A stretch of 64,000 nucleotides of DNA from Anaerolineae bacterium. GTDB taxonomy: Bacteria; Chloroflexota; Anaerolineae; Aggregatilineales; Phototrophicaceae. The stretch covers positions 1-64,000 of the forward strand of contig JALHNT010000027.1 of the NCBI GenBank assembly GCA_022843385.1, given 5' to 3'. The notes beneath the pieces are model-generated. The model made no database searches, was not told the origin of the DNA, and saw nothing but the letters and a program-made list of their open reading frames with translations. A program made the translations under genes and the position numbers. Positions within the stretch are counted from its first letter, which is position 1. Every line of letters starts with the position of its first letter. Positions 19,085-27,433 of this stretch are shown here, in pieces.

Positions 19085-19527
19085 ACATCACGCTGCGTGA
19101 CATCACAGCCGATAACTGGGAAGATGTGGCTGAACTGGCGGTGAGTGAGGATCAACTCGACTTCGTTGCGCCCAACTGGTATTCGATGCTGCAAGTGCTG
19201 TTCAGCGAAGGCGAAGCCTATCACCAGGCCATCTACCATGACGACACCCTGGTGGGTTATGCCATGATGGGGCAGCTCCACGACGATCAGACCGTGTACA
19301 TCAGCCGCCTGATGATTGATCGCGCTCATCAGGGGAAGGGGTATGGCCGTCGCGCCTTGCGGCTCATCATCGCTCATTTGCAGGCGCGTTATCAGCCGCC
19401 GGTCATCCAGATCAGCTTCGAGCCTGTCAACCTGGCCGCCCGCCACCTGTACCAAAGCGAAGGCTTCCACGACACCGGTGCCGTCGATGAGGATGGCGAA
19501 CTCATCTTCGAGCTGTCGCTGGTTTGA
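19081..19527 (+). CDS. GNAT acetyltransferase, polyamine N-acetyltransferase-like
   Basis: Protein of 148 residues with the acetyl-CoA-binding loop HQGKGYGRRAL, preceded by the beta strand YISRLMID and followed by LYQSEGFHDTG, the C-terminal GNAT signature. Resembles the spermine/spermidine and diamine acetyltransferases (SpeG/BltD/PaiA group), which share the RLMID-HQGKGYG arrangement. Coupled to the EamA transporter by a 4-bp overlap, as in the Bacillus blt pair where an exporter is followed by an acetyltransferase; that parallel is suggestive only. Confidence 0.8.
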   Translation: MNITLRDITADNWEDVAELAVSEDQLDFVAPNWYSMLQVLFSEGEAYHQAIYHDDTLVGYAMMGQLHDDQTVYISRLMIDRAHQGKGYGRRALRLIIAHLQARYQPPVIQISFEPVNLAARHLYQSEGFHDTGAVDEDGELIFELSLV

Positions 19528-19726
19528 GGTGGCGATCGGGTTCTTTTTTAGTGACAGAGCTTGCGCATGTAATGCCATTTGTCATATTACCTGTTCTTGC
19601 CTGTTTATCAGGCTCATTCATGGCCGGCAAGCGCGACTCATCCCCATGACCTTCGGGCGTCATGCGTTTCCGATCAATCTGGTGTAGCATAGACTCACGC
19701 AGGGTTACCATGTGTTGGGGGAACTG

Positions 19727-22309
19727 ATGGCGGATGTATTCGTTTCCTATTCGCGTCGCGATAAAGACTTCATCGTCCGGCTAAATGATGCGCTGGCGGA
19801 GAAAAAGCGCGATGTCTGGATCGACTGGGAAGACATCCCGGCCAGCGCTGACTGGTGGCGCGAGATTCAAACTGGCATCGAATCGGCGGATAACTTCGTC
19901 TTCGTCATCAGCCCAGACTCGATCCGCTCCGATGTCTGTCGCCGCGAACTGGAATACGCTGTCTCCAACAATAAACGCTTCATCCCCCTGTTGTTTCGCC
20001 CGATCACCGAAACCGAAGATCAAAAGCGCATCCATCCCATCATCAACAGCCATAACTGGATCTTTTTCCGCGAGACCGACAGTTTCGATAAAGCCTTCCA
20101 GACGCTCATTGCCACCCTCGACACCGACCTGAGCAACGTCCGCCAGCACACCCGCGTCCTGGTGCGCGCCAAAGAATGGTCGGAAAACAACCGCAATCCC
20201 AGTTTTCTGCTGCAAGGGGATGACCTGAAGAATGCCGAATCGTGGTTAGCCCAGGCCGTCGGCAAGAAGCCCGCTCCTACGCCGCTGCACGCCGAGTACA
20301 TCACCGCCAGTCGTCAGGCGTCGCTTCAACGCCAGCGGCAAATCCTGGCCGGGGTGGTAGTGGCACTGGTGATCTCGTTAGCGCTGGCTGTCCTGTCGCT
20401 GCTGCTGTTCAACGACGCCAACCAGCAGCGGCAAATCGCGCTGGTCAACTTCAATACGGCTACGGTGGCCCAGGGTCTGGCCGAGTTCAATGCTGGCACA
20501 GCTACGGTGGCCCAGGGGCAGGCTGAATTCAGCGCCGCGACGGCCACCTTTGCTCAGGGCGATGCCGAAAATCAACGCGCTACGGCTCAATCCAACGCTG
20601 CCGCGGCTAACGCCGCCCGTCAACTGGCTCAGGTGCGCGCCCGTGAAGCGCTGGAAGCCCAACAGACTGCTGAAGCCCAGGCCACTGTCGCCGCGCAGGA
20701 GCGCGATGTGGCGCAGTCGGTCTCCTTCGCCGGGCAGGCCCAGTTCGAACTGGATGGCCCGCGCCCAGAACGTGCTGTTCAACTTGCTTTCTTCGGCCTG
20801 CGCACCCGCTACACCTGGGAAGCGGAGCGGGCGCTGGCGCTGGCGATCCAGGAGAACTTCCAGCGTTTCCCGCTGGCGGGCATTCAGGGGAGTGTCACTG
20901 CGCTGGACTGGGCACCGCTGCCCAACATTGATCTGCTGGTGACCAGCGAGGACAGTGGCCTGACGCGCATCTGGGATATTGATGGCACTCAGCTCGCCAG
21001 TTGGAACAGCCACAATGGCGCGGTGCGGGCAGCCCGCTGGTCACCCGATGGCACCCGCATCGCCACTGCTGGCGAGGATAGCACCGTCAAAATCTGGCTG
21101 GTCAACCTGACGGACGATCAACCGATGCCGACGCTGGAATGGTCGCTTTCCGGTCAGAATGCGCCGGTGCTGGATGTGGCCTGGTCGCCGGATGGGACAC
21201 GCCTGGTCAGCGCCAGCGAGGATAGCACGGCTATTATCTGGGATACGGCTACCGGTCAGGCGGTGACGACGCTGGTTGGGCATCAGGATGGTCTGAACAG
21301 CATCGCCTGGTCGCCGGATGGGACGCGCCTGCTGACCACCAGCGATGATAATACTGCCATTGTCTGGGATGCTGCCCAGGGGCAAAGCCTGTTCGTGCTG
21401 AATGCCCACCGTTCGGCTGTCAACCAGGCCGTGTGGTCGCCCGATGACCGCTGGATCGCCACCGGCAGCGATGACAACAGCGCCATCCTCTGGGATGCCC
21501 AGACCGGCCAACTGCTATTCAACCTGCCTGGTCACATTCGCCGCATCAGCCGGTTGGCCTTCGCGCCGGAGGAGAGCGTCCTGCCACGGTTGGCAACTGG
21601 CAGCGCTGATGGCACCGTCAAAATCTGGAATGCGGTCACCGGTGAGTTAATCCGCACCCTGTTCGGTCACCGCGCCAGCGTCACTGATCTCGGTTGGTCG
21701 GCTGGTGGGGCGCGGCTCATCACCGCCAGTCAGGATGGCACGGCACGTGTGTGGTTCACCGAAACCGGCGGCGAGCTGTTGACGTTCGGCGACCCGGAGA
21801 ATCCGTATACCATTTCGTGGCTGGCCTGGTCACCGGATGGGCAGCACTTCGCCACCGCTGGCGAAAACGGACGGGCGCAGATCTGGCAGGTGTGGCGCAA
21901 TGCCGCCAATCTGCTCTCGATTGCCCGCCGCTGCTGTCTGAGCGAAGCCATGCTGTCTGATGAAGAGAATCTGCAATTCAATCTGCCGACGGCCACGCTG
22001 GCCCCGTCGCCGTCGCCGGTGCCGGCCACCTGCCCGGATGTCACGCTGATCTCGCGGCTGTATCCCGGTGCGCGCGGACGGGTGACCTTCAGCGAGAGCG
22101 ATCCATCGCCGGTGCGGGTGCGATCCAATCCTGGCCTCAGCAACCCACTGGTGGGACAGGTCGCGCCAGGGCAGACTTTCCTGGTGCTGAATGGTCCGCA
22201 GTGTGTCGAGGGGATCGCCTGGTTCGAGGTGATCTATGGCATCAGCGGGCTGCAAGGCTGGCTGGCGGAAGGCCGCGACGGCATCTATTACGTCGAACTG
22301 GTGCCGTAA
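19727..22309 (+). CDS. Membrane TIR protein with WD40 propeller and SH3-like tail
   Basis: Protein of 860 residues; start ATG 19727 has GGGGG upstream. Order: TIR domain (about 1-140; MADVFVSYSRRDKDF, WIDWEDIPASADWW, candidate catalytic Glu74 in CRRELEYA); a linker; one membrane helix (about 206-228); an Ala/Gln-rich coiled coil built of 14-residue repeats (TATVAQGxAEF); eight WD40 repeats (for example TAGEDSTVKIW); and a C-terminal SH3-like domain (VRVRSNPGLSNPLVGQV). TIR domains with the Glu can cleave NAD. A membrane receptor whose propeller and SH3 parts sense a ligand is inferred. The gene stands alone and its role in defence or signalling is unproven. Confidence 0.85.
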   Translation: MADVFVSYSRRDKDFIVRLNDALAEKKRDVWIDWEDIPASADWWREIQTGIESADNFVFVISPDSIRSDVCRRELEYAVSNNKRFIPLLFRPITETEDQKRIHPIINSHNWIFFRETDSFDKAFQTLIATLDTDLSNVRQHTRVLVRAKEWSENNRNPSFLLQGDDLKNAESWLAQAVGKKPAPTPLHAEYITASRQASLQRQRQILAGVVVALVISLALAVLSLLLFNDANQQRQIALVNFNTATVAQGLAEFNAGTATVAQGQAEFSAATATFAQGDAENQRATAQSNAAAANAARQLAQVRAREALEAQQTAEAQATVAAQERDVAQSVSFAGQAQFELDGPRPERAVQLAFFGLRTRYTWEAERALALAIQENFQRFPLAGIQGSVTALDWAPLPNIDLLVTSEDSGLTRIWDIDGTQLASWNSHNGAVRAARWSPDGTRIATAGEDSTVKIWLVNLTDDQPMPTLEWSLSGQNAPVLDVAWSPDGTRLVSASEDSTAIIWDTATGQAVTTLVGHQDGLNSIAWSPDGTRLLTTSDDNTAIVWDAAQGQSLFVLNAHRSAVNQAVWSPDDRWIATGSDDNSAILWDAQTGQLLFNLPGHIRRISRLAFAPEESVLPRLATGSADGTVKIWNAVTGELIRTLFGHRASVTDLGWSAGGARLITASQDGTARVWFTETGGELLTFGDPENPYTISWLAWSPDGQHFATAGENGRAQIWQVWRNAANLLSIARRCCLSEAMLSDEENLQFNLPTATLAPSPSPVPATCPDVTLISRLYPGARGRVTFSESDPSPVRVRSNPGLSNPLVGQVAPGQTFLVLNGPQCVEGIAWFEVIYGISGLQGWLAEGRDGIYYVELVP

Positions 22310-22343
22310 GCATCAGGCATGAGGTGTTCAAAGCTGCTGCCAA

Positions 22344-22372
22344 TTAAAAAGGGCGACCTTCTCTGGCCGCCC
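22344..22372 (-). terminator. Rho-independent terminator of the aldolase gene
   Basis: On the minus strand GGGCGGCC (from 22372) pairs with GGTCGCCC over eight positions with one mismatch and a six-base loop, followed by TTTTTAATT (22350-22342). It sits 23 bases after the aldolase stop and probably also meets transcription from the opposite TIR gene. Confidence 0.75.
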
Positions 22373-22394
22373 TCACAACGCAGGTCAATATCCC

Positions 22395-23501
22395 TTAAGC
22401 GATGGTGACATCTTCACACAGATAGACATCCTGGATGGTGCGCAGCAACGCCGCGCCCTCGGCCATTGGCCGCTGGAAGGCCTTGCGCCCGCTGATGAGA
22501 CCCATGCCGCCGGCGCGTTTGTTGACGACGGCGGTCTTGACTGCTTCCACTGTGTCGCTCTCGCCGCTGCTGGCTCCGCCGGAGTTGATGAGTCCGGCGC
22601 GGCCCATGTAGCCGTTGGCGACCTGATAACGGGTCAGGTCAATCGGATGATCGCTCGTCAGCTTGCTGTAGATGCGCTCGTCCAGCTTGCCATAGGATGA
22701 GCCGCCAGTGTTCAGCGCCTTGAAGCCGCCATTCTGCGTCGGCAGCTTTTGCTTCACAATATCGGCCTGGATCGTCACACCCAGATGATTGGCCTGACCG
22801 GTCAGGTCGGCGGAAGTTTCATGGTTAACGCCATTGACCTTGAAGCCCGGGTTGCGGGTGTAGCACCACAGCACGGTTGCCATCCCCAGTTCGTGGGCAT
22901 AGGCGAAGGCTTCGGCCACTTCGATGATCTGACGGGCGCTCTCGTCTGAGCCAAAGTAGACCGTCGCGCCAACGCACACCGCCCCCATATTCCAGGCTTC
23001 CTTGATCGTGCCGAACATGATCTGGTCGAACTTGTTGGGGTAAGTCAGCAGTTCGTTGTGGTTGATTTTGACCATGAACGGGATGCGGTGGGCATATTTG
23101 CGGGCCACCGACCCCAACACACCGAAGGTCGAGGCGACGGCGTTGCAACCGCCTTCGATGGCGAGTTCAACGATGTTGGCCGGGTCAAAATAGGCCGGGT
23201 TCTTGGCGAAGGATGCCCCGGCGGAGTGTTCAATGCCCTGATCGACCGGCAGGATGCTCAGGTAGCCGGTGCCGCCCAGCCGCCCATGATCGAACATCTG
23301 CTGCAAGCTGCGCAGCACCTGCGGGGTGCGGTCGGAGGCGGTCCATACGCGTGAGACAAAATCTGGTCCCGGCAGATGCAGGTGGGCTTTGTCAATCGTC
23401 TGGCTGGTGTGGTTCAGCAGCGAATCGGCGTCATCACCGAGCATGTCGGCGATCCGGTCAATTGTCAGTCCCTTGGTTGGCGCTTCGGCCAGCATCACCA
23501 T
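22395..23501 (-). CDS. fbaB: Class I fructose-bisphosphate aldolase (FbaB/DhnA type)
   Basis: Protein of 368 residues, cytoplasmic, splitting fructose 1,6-bisphosphate to dihydroxyacetone phosphate and glyceraldehyde 3-phosphate through a Schiff base. Family hallmarks are [32 protein letters not shown], the [11 protein letters not shown] strand and the C-terminal [18 protein letters not shown], which forms the phosphate site. Start ATG 23501 has AAAGGGAA upstream. It is a single-gene unit with its own terminator. Glycolysis/gluconeogenesis is the expected role, since rhamnulose 1-phosphate aldolases belong to other families. Confidence 0.9.
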   Translation of the reverse strand: MVMLAEAPTKGLTIDRIADMLGDDADSLLNHTSQTIDKAHLHLPGPDFVSRVWTASDRTPQVLRSLQQMFDHGRLGGTGYLSILPVDQGIEHSAGASFAKNPAYFDPANIVELAIEGGCNAVASTFGVLGSVARKYAHRIPFMVKINHNELLTYPNKFDQIMFGTIKEAWNMGAVCVGATVYFGSDESARQIIEVAEAFAYAHELGMATVLWCYTRNPGFKVNGVNHETSADLTGQANHLGVTIQADIVKQKLPTQNGGFKALNTGGSSYGKLDERIYSKLTSDHPIDLTRYQVANGYMGRAGLINSGGASSGESDTVEAVKTAVVNKRAGGMGLISGRKAFQRPMAEGAALLRTIQDVYLCEDVTIA

Positions 23502-23942
23502 TGTGATTTCCCTTTCACTGTCCAGTTGATACGGGTTGTGTCTACCTCAATGGGGCTGATGATACCACGTCACCCGCCACACCCCAACCGTCAGACAGCA
23601 TGGGTAGACTGGTTACATTCAGCCAAAGATGATGCTGGTGAAGCAGTTTTCCGATGTTTCGTCAATAACGGAAGGTGACTGACAGGTGGGGAAGGATGAA
23701 AAACGGTTCCGGTTTGCATGATGTCATGTGGACGGGACCAAGTGTGGCATGGGACTTTAATACCGGGATCGCCACCACTATTGCACGCCAGGAGCCTCCC
23801 AGTTGATCGATCCAGTCTGCTGCCTGACGCGAGGATGGGACAGTATTGCCCGGCTATCCAGAATGTGGAAATGCACCCGCAACTTTGGGTGCAACCCGCG
23901 CGTAGAAAAGGGTGAGCGCCTGAATGATGGAGGGAACACTCA
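23502..23942. other. 441-bp intergenic region between divergent genes
   Basis: No credible gene lies here. It must contain the promoters of fbaB and of the DUF4177-like gene. A stem-loop, TGCACCC (23872-23878) with GGGTGCA (23887-23893) and an 8-base loop, lies about 50 bases before the DUF4177-like start, possibly in its leader. No riboswitch class is recognised. Confidence 0.4.
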
Positions 23943-24230
23943 ATGACGCAGCGCCAGACCTGGGAATACATGACGGTGTTTGTCGAAGCCGAGTCCGCGC
24001 CGGTGATGGATTACCTGACCGAGATGAAGACCTGGAAGAACGGTGTGCCGCGCAATACGCCGGAGTCGATGATGCCACGTTTGGATGCCTATGGCCGCGA
24101 CGGCTGGGAACTGGTGCATATGGAACCAGTGGTCGTCGGACGCAACGCCGATGTCCTGATTGTTGATAGCACAAATATGTCTAATGGCTGGACTAGCACC
24201 TACTTCTGCGTGTTCAAGCGACCGGCTTAA
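23943..24230 (+). CDS. DUF4177-like small protein
   Basis: Protein of 95 residues, unknown function. The pattern WEYMTVFVEA at the start, GRDGWELVHMEPV in the middle and YFCVFKRP at the end is the layout of DUF4177 domains, which are short cytoplasmic proteins of unclear role. GGAGGGA precedes the ATG. Its stop codon overlaps the stop of the convergent methyltransferase gene. Confidence 0.7.
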   Translation: MTQRQTWEYMTVFVEAESAPVMDYLTEMKTWKNGVPRNTPESMMPRLDAYGRDGWELVHMEPVVVGRNADVLIVDSTNMSNGWTSTYFCVFKRPA

Positions 24231-24694
24231 TACAATCCGGGGAACAACTTGCGGACGCGGCGCTGATAGGCGGTGTATTCGGGGAAACGCTGACTGAGCC
24301 AGATTTCTTCCTGGGCTGATTTACGATCAAAGAACAGCGCCAGCAGCAGCGTCAACAGCGCCGCCGCGCCACTCCACAGCAGCAGCGAATAGCCCAGCGC
24401 CCCGATGATGATGCCGCTGTAGATTGGGTGTCGCGCCAGACCGTACAGGCCATTCTGCACCAGGCTGCCGCCCTCCACCGGACGGGGGAAGATGCTCAGG
24501 TTGCTGCCCAGTTGCAGGATGCTCAAGCCGACGCAGGCCAACCCGACCAGCAGCAGCGCCCCGCCAATGATGGTCACCAGCGCTGAAGGCGCATCTCCGT
24601 GCAGCAGCAGTCCGGCGAAGAAGATGGCTGCAAACAACACTAACTGCGCCGCCACCCATTGCCAGCCGAGGGGGATCGACTTCTCGTCACTCAA
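24227..24694 (-). CDS. Isoprenylcysteine methyltransferase-like membrane protein
   Basis: Membrane protein of about 155 residues with four predicted helices and the C-terminal signature NGLYGLARHPIYSGIIIGAL followed by EEIWLSQRFPEYTAYQRRV. This is the ICMT/PEMT-type methyltransferase pattern, in which the RHP and downstream Glu form the S-adenosylmethionine pocket. The substrate of bacterial members is mostly unknown. The start is uncertain: TTG 24694 overlaps the end of the Crp-family gene and gives a natural N-terminus; an upstream frame to 24763 adds 23 residues. It is the last gene of the operon running from 25799. Confidence 0.68.
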   Translation of the reverse strand: MSDEKSIPLGWQWVAAQLVLFAAIFFAGLLLHGDAPSALVTIIGGALLLVGLACVGLSILQLGSNLSIFPRPVEGGSLVQNGLYGLARHPIYSGIIIGALGYSLLLWSGAAALLTLLLALFFDRKSAQEEIWLSQRFPEYTAYQRRVRKLFPGLY

Positions 24695-25388
24695 ATTCTG
24701 CCAGCATCCTTTCCGGCAGAGTGTTGGTTTCGGCCAGACGCTCCAGCCCGCGCCGATCGACAATGTACACCGTCCGCCCGCGTTTCTCCAGCAGGCCGGC
24801 GTTCAGCAGTCCGCGCAGCGCCCGCCCGACGACTTCACGGGTGGTGCCGAGGATTGAGGCGATCTCTTCCTGGGTCAGATGCGTCGGCGCTTCAGCGATC
24901 TGCTCGGCGTACATCGTCTCGTGCAGAAAGAGCTTCGCCAGCCGTGAGGGGATGGAACGGAAGGTCATGTCTTCCAGACGCTCGATGTACTCACGGTTGA
25001 GGTGCGCCAGCGCCTGGACATAACTGTTGAGCAGCAGGCGCTCGGCCGAGAGCAGGTTCATCAGGCGCTCGTGGCTGATGACGAAGGCTTCGACCTGGGT
25101 GACGGCGGTCGCGTTGAAGGGGTTCTGTCGTCCATCGACCGCCGCGACTTCGTTGAAGGTCGCCAGCGGACGCAGCAGGCTGAGGGTGTGCAGCCGTCCT
25201 TCGCCATTCATGCGATAGATGCGCACCAGCCCATCCGTCAGGATATACAGTCCGGCGCAGGTTTCGCCCTCGCTGAAGATGGTCGCGCCCGCCTGATAGT
25301 GATGATGACGCATCGCCATCTCGACCCGGCTCAGATCACACTGGCCGAGGCTTTCGAAGTACGGGATTTGCTTCCAGTCGATATTCAC
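24687..25388 (-). CDS. Crp/Fnr-family transcriptional regulator
   Basis: Protein of 233 residues with an N-terminal cyclic-nucleotide-binding-like beta roll (YQAGATIFSEGETCAGLYIL) and a C-terminal winged helix-turn-helix (LTQEEIASILGTTREVVGRALRGL). It lacks the N-terminal cysteine cluster of oxygen-sensing FNR, so it is not an iron-sulfur FNR; the ligand is unknown. The cAMP-contacting Arg-Ser pair is not obvious. Flanked in one operon by a small membrane protein upstream and a methyltransferase downstream, whose stop/start overlap it. Confidence 0.85.
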   Translation of the reverse strand: MNIDWKQIPYFESLGQCDLSRVEMAMRHHHYQAGATIFSEGETCAGLYILTDGLVRIYRMNGEGRLHTLSLLRPLATFNEVAAVDGRQNPFNATAVTQVEAFVISHERLMNLLSAERLLLNSYVQALAHLNREYIERLEDMTFRSIPSRLAKLFLHETMYAEQIAEAPTHLTQEEIASILGTTREVVGRALRGLLNAGLLEKRGRTVYIVDRRGLERLAETNTLPERMLAEFE

Positions 25389-25394
25389 AGCGTG

Positions 25395-25799
25395 TTATAG
25401 AATCCGTTCCAGGACGATCAGGGCGATCACCAGCGCCACCGCCAGGATGCCGGTCATGCGCAAATCACGGATGACATAGCCATAGGCATCGTGCAGTTGG
25501 GTTTCGCTGAATTCACGGGTGGGGTTCGCCAGCCGGTTGCGGATGTAGGCGATGTCGTTCAGTTTGTCGGCATCGCGTTTGCGCCGGTCCATGCCGGCGG
25601 TGGTGCTGCGGCGAACCGGGGTTGTGGTGCGAACGCGGACTTCAGCGCGGGGTGCCACTGCTTCTTCAATCGGGGCAGGAGCCGGACGGGCGGGTTCGGC
25701 TGCGGTTTCGGCCTTTGCCTCTTCCGCCAACTGCTGGCGGGCGCGTTCGACCAGTTCATGCGGCAGCGCCGAGCCGCCACGATTCTTTCGTTTGGACAT
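25395..25799 (-). CDS. Hypothetical protein with a C-terminal membrane anchor
   Basis: About 134 residues. A basic start (MSKRKNRGGS) is followed by an Ala/Pro/Glu-rich disordered stretch, a charged helix (RKRDADKLNDIAYIRNRL) and one C-terminal membrane helix (ILAVALVIALIVLERIL) ending at the stop, so it looks tail-anchored. ATG 25799 has AAAGG at a good distance; ATG 25805 is the alternative. The Crp-family gene follows after 6 bases. No family recognised. Confidence 0.6.
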   Translation of the reverse strand: MSKRKNRGGSALPHELVERARQQLAEEAKAETAAEPARPAPAPIEEAVAPRAEVRVRTTTPVRRSTTAGMDRRKRDADKLNDIAYIRNRLANPTREFSETQLHDAYGYVIRDLRMTGILAVALVIALIVLERIL

Positions 25800-25871
25800 A
25801 ATCATCTGACCTTTAGCTCACGGGCTTCCGATTAGTGTAGCGCAGCCTTTTCAAAGACACTATAGCAACTT

Positions 25872-26627
25872 TCAGCGCCAGACATGCTCGCCGCCATCGA
25901 CGGTGATGGCATGTCCATTGACATAATCCTCACTCACCAGATAAGCCACCGCCCGCGCCACATCTTCCGCCGAGCCAACCCGGCGCACCGGCGTGTAATC
26001 GTAACCCAGCTTATCCCACTGTTCATCGGTCATGCCGCCCTCGGCTGGCTTCAGCACCGCGCCGGGGATGACCGCGTTGACACGAATATCCGGCCCCAGG
26101 CTGGCAGCGCTGGTCTGCGTCAGCATCCATAATCCGGCCTTGCTGACGCCATGCGCGGCGTATTCCGGCCAGGCGCGCAGCGAACCATGATCGCAGATAT
26201 TGACAATCGACCCGCCCGATGGCTGGTTCTGACGCATCAGCGCGGCGGCTGCCTGGGTGCAGAGGAAGGGGGCCGTCAGGTTAACCATGAGCGCCCGCTG
26301 CCACTCCTCCAGCGTCGTCTCCAGCAGCGTCGCCTTGTGGAAGGTAGCGGCGTTGTTGACCAGGATGTTCAGCCGACCAAAGTGTTCGCGCAAGGCGGTG
26401 AAGATTTTGGCGATCTGCGCCGGGTCGCCCAGATCGGCCTGCACCGTGTGGGCATCCACCCCCAGCGATTTGATCTCGCGCGCCGTTTCGGTGGCCGCCT
26501 GTGCCGAACCACCATAATGAATCAGGATATTGACGCCGCGCCGCGCCAGTTCGAGCGCGATGGCTTTGCCGACGCGGTGCGCCCCGCCGGTCACCAGCGC
26601 CACTTGATCGGTCAGATCGAGATGCAT
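25872..26627 (-). CDS. Short-chain dehydrogenase/reductase, pteridine-reductase-like
   Basis: Rossmann-fold NAD(P)H oxidoreductase of 251 residues. TGGAHRVG at residues 13-20 binds the cofactor, and the Arg fits NADPH as in FolM/PTR1 enzymes. NNAATF and the C-terminal ITVDGG are standard. The active site is unusual: where SDRs carry Ser-Tyr-Lys, this protein has Asp146 (NICDHG), His159 and Lys163 (AAHGVSKAG). Asp at the first position is known in pteridine reductase; His in place of the catalytic Tyr is not usual. It could reduce dihydrofolate or dihydrobiopterin, or have lost reductase activity. It is divergent from the PadR gene. Confidence 0.8.
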   Translation of the reverse strand: MHLDLTDQVALVTGGAHRVGKAIALELARRGVNILIHYGGSAQAATETAREIKSLGVDAHTVQADLGDPAQIAKIFTALREHFGRLNILVNNAATFHKATLLETTLEEWQRALMVNLTAPFLCTQAAAALMRQNQPSGGSIVNICDHGSLRAWPEYAAHGVSKAGLWMLTQTSAASLGPDIRVNAVIPGAVLKPAEGGMTDEQWDKLGYDYTPVRRVGSAEDVARAVAYLVSEDYVNGHAITVDGGEHVWR

Positions 26628-26741
26628 ATGCCGCCCCGTTTCTCAGTTCCATTGTCTGCTGTGTCCCACCACAACTGTATTGTAACGACAGCCACAAAGT
26701 GTGGCTACTCCCGGCGCAACTCGCATCGATTAGAATGCGTA

Positions 26742-26757
26742 TATGTGGATGCACATA
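26742..26757. promoter_or_regulatory. Candidate PadR operator
   Basis: TATGTG-GATG-CACATA is a perfect inverted repeat with six-base arms. PadR-family proteins bind ATGT...ACAT dyads, and here the dyad lies just 8 bases before the ribosome site of the padR gene itself. Autorepression is the likely purpose; other targets could include the ABC exporter genes that follow. Confidence 0.55.
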
Positions 26758-26773
26758 GGATTGCGAGGTGATG

Positions 26774-27352
26774 ATGTCGCTGCCCCATCTGTTACTTGGA
26801 TTACTGAGCCACCAGGCCTGTTCTGGTTATGACCTGAACAAGGCGGTGCAATCGACCATCCATCATTTCTGGAGTACCGATCAGAGCCAGATTTACCGGG
26901 CGCTGCACCGGATGGAAGGCGATGGCTGGCTGACGGCGGAAACCATCATCCAGGATGATAACCCCAACAAGAAGGTCTATCACATCACATCTGATGGGCT
27001 GGCCGAACTGCGGCGCTGGGTGATGACGCCGGTCGGCACCGAGGCCATCCGCGAGTCGTGGCTGGGGCAGCTTTTCTTCGGCAGTGTGGTGGATCGGGAC
27101 GAGCTACTGGCGCTGCTGGTCGTCTACCGTGATGAAGCGCTGGAACGGCTGCATACGCTGGAGGCGCTTCAGCTCACCCTGCCCGGACGTGAGCAGCGAC
27201 CACACATCCCGCTCCAATATCAGTTGCAACTGCTGACGCTGGATTACGGCTTGGAACGGCATCGCTTTGAGGTAGGCTGGCTGGAAAATGTGATGGAACA
27301 TATTCGAGCGATGAACCTGGAGGCGGCTTCATCCGTACACGATAAGCAATAG
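26774..27352 (+). CDS. PadR-family transcriptional regulator
   Basis: About 192 residues. The N-terminal winged helix begins MSLPHLLLGLLSHQACSGYDL and continues QSQIYRALHRMEGDGWL and KKVYHITSDGLAELRRW, the PadR/Vir signature. The C-terminal 90 residues form the helical dimerisation part of the long (subfamily 1) PadR proteins. GAGG lies upstream; ATG 26774 is preferred, with ATG 26771 and GTG 26768 possible. A three-gene ABC-2 exporter follows, an arrangement in which PadR proteins usually repress the exporter until a drug or toxic compound binds. Confidence 0.88.
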   Translation: MSLPHLLLGLLSHQACSGYDLNKAVQSTIHHFWSTDQSQIYRALHRMEGDGWLTAETIIQDDNPNKKVYHITSDGLAELRRWVMTPVGTEAIRESWLGQLFFGSVVDRDELLALLVVYRDEALERLHTLEALQLTLPGREQRPHIPLQYQLQLLTLDYGLERHRFEVGWLENVMEHIRAMNLEAASSVHDKQ

Positions 27353-27372
27353 ATAACAACCTGGCAGGGGCG

Positions 27373-27384
27373 GGTTCGCGAACC
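27373..27384. promoter_or_regulatory. 12-bp palindrome before the ABC exporter
   Basis: GGTTCGCGAACC is a perfect dyad in the 78-bp gap between padR and the ATPase gene. It may be an operator for the exporter genes or a short hairpin in the message. Evidence is limited to symmetry and position. Confidence 0.3.
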
Positions 27385-27433
27385 GTTCCACTGCGAGAAC
27401 ACTGAACGATTACACGAACCAAAGGAGATAATG

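Noticed and set aside
23591-23971. 126-codon minus-strand frame between fbaB and the DUF4177-like gene
   Set aside because: Overlaps the start of the DUF4177-like gene, has no family features and an unusual Cys/His/Ser composition.
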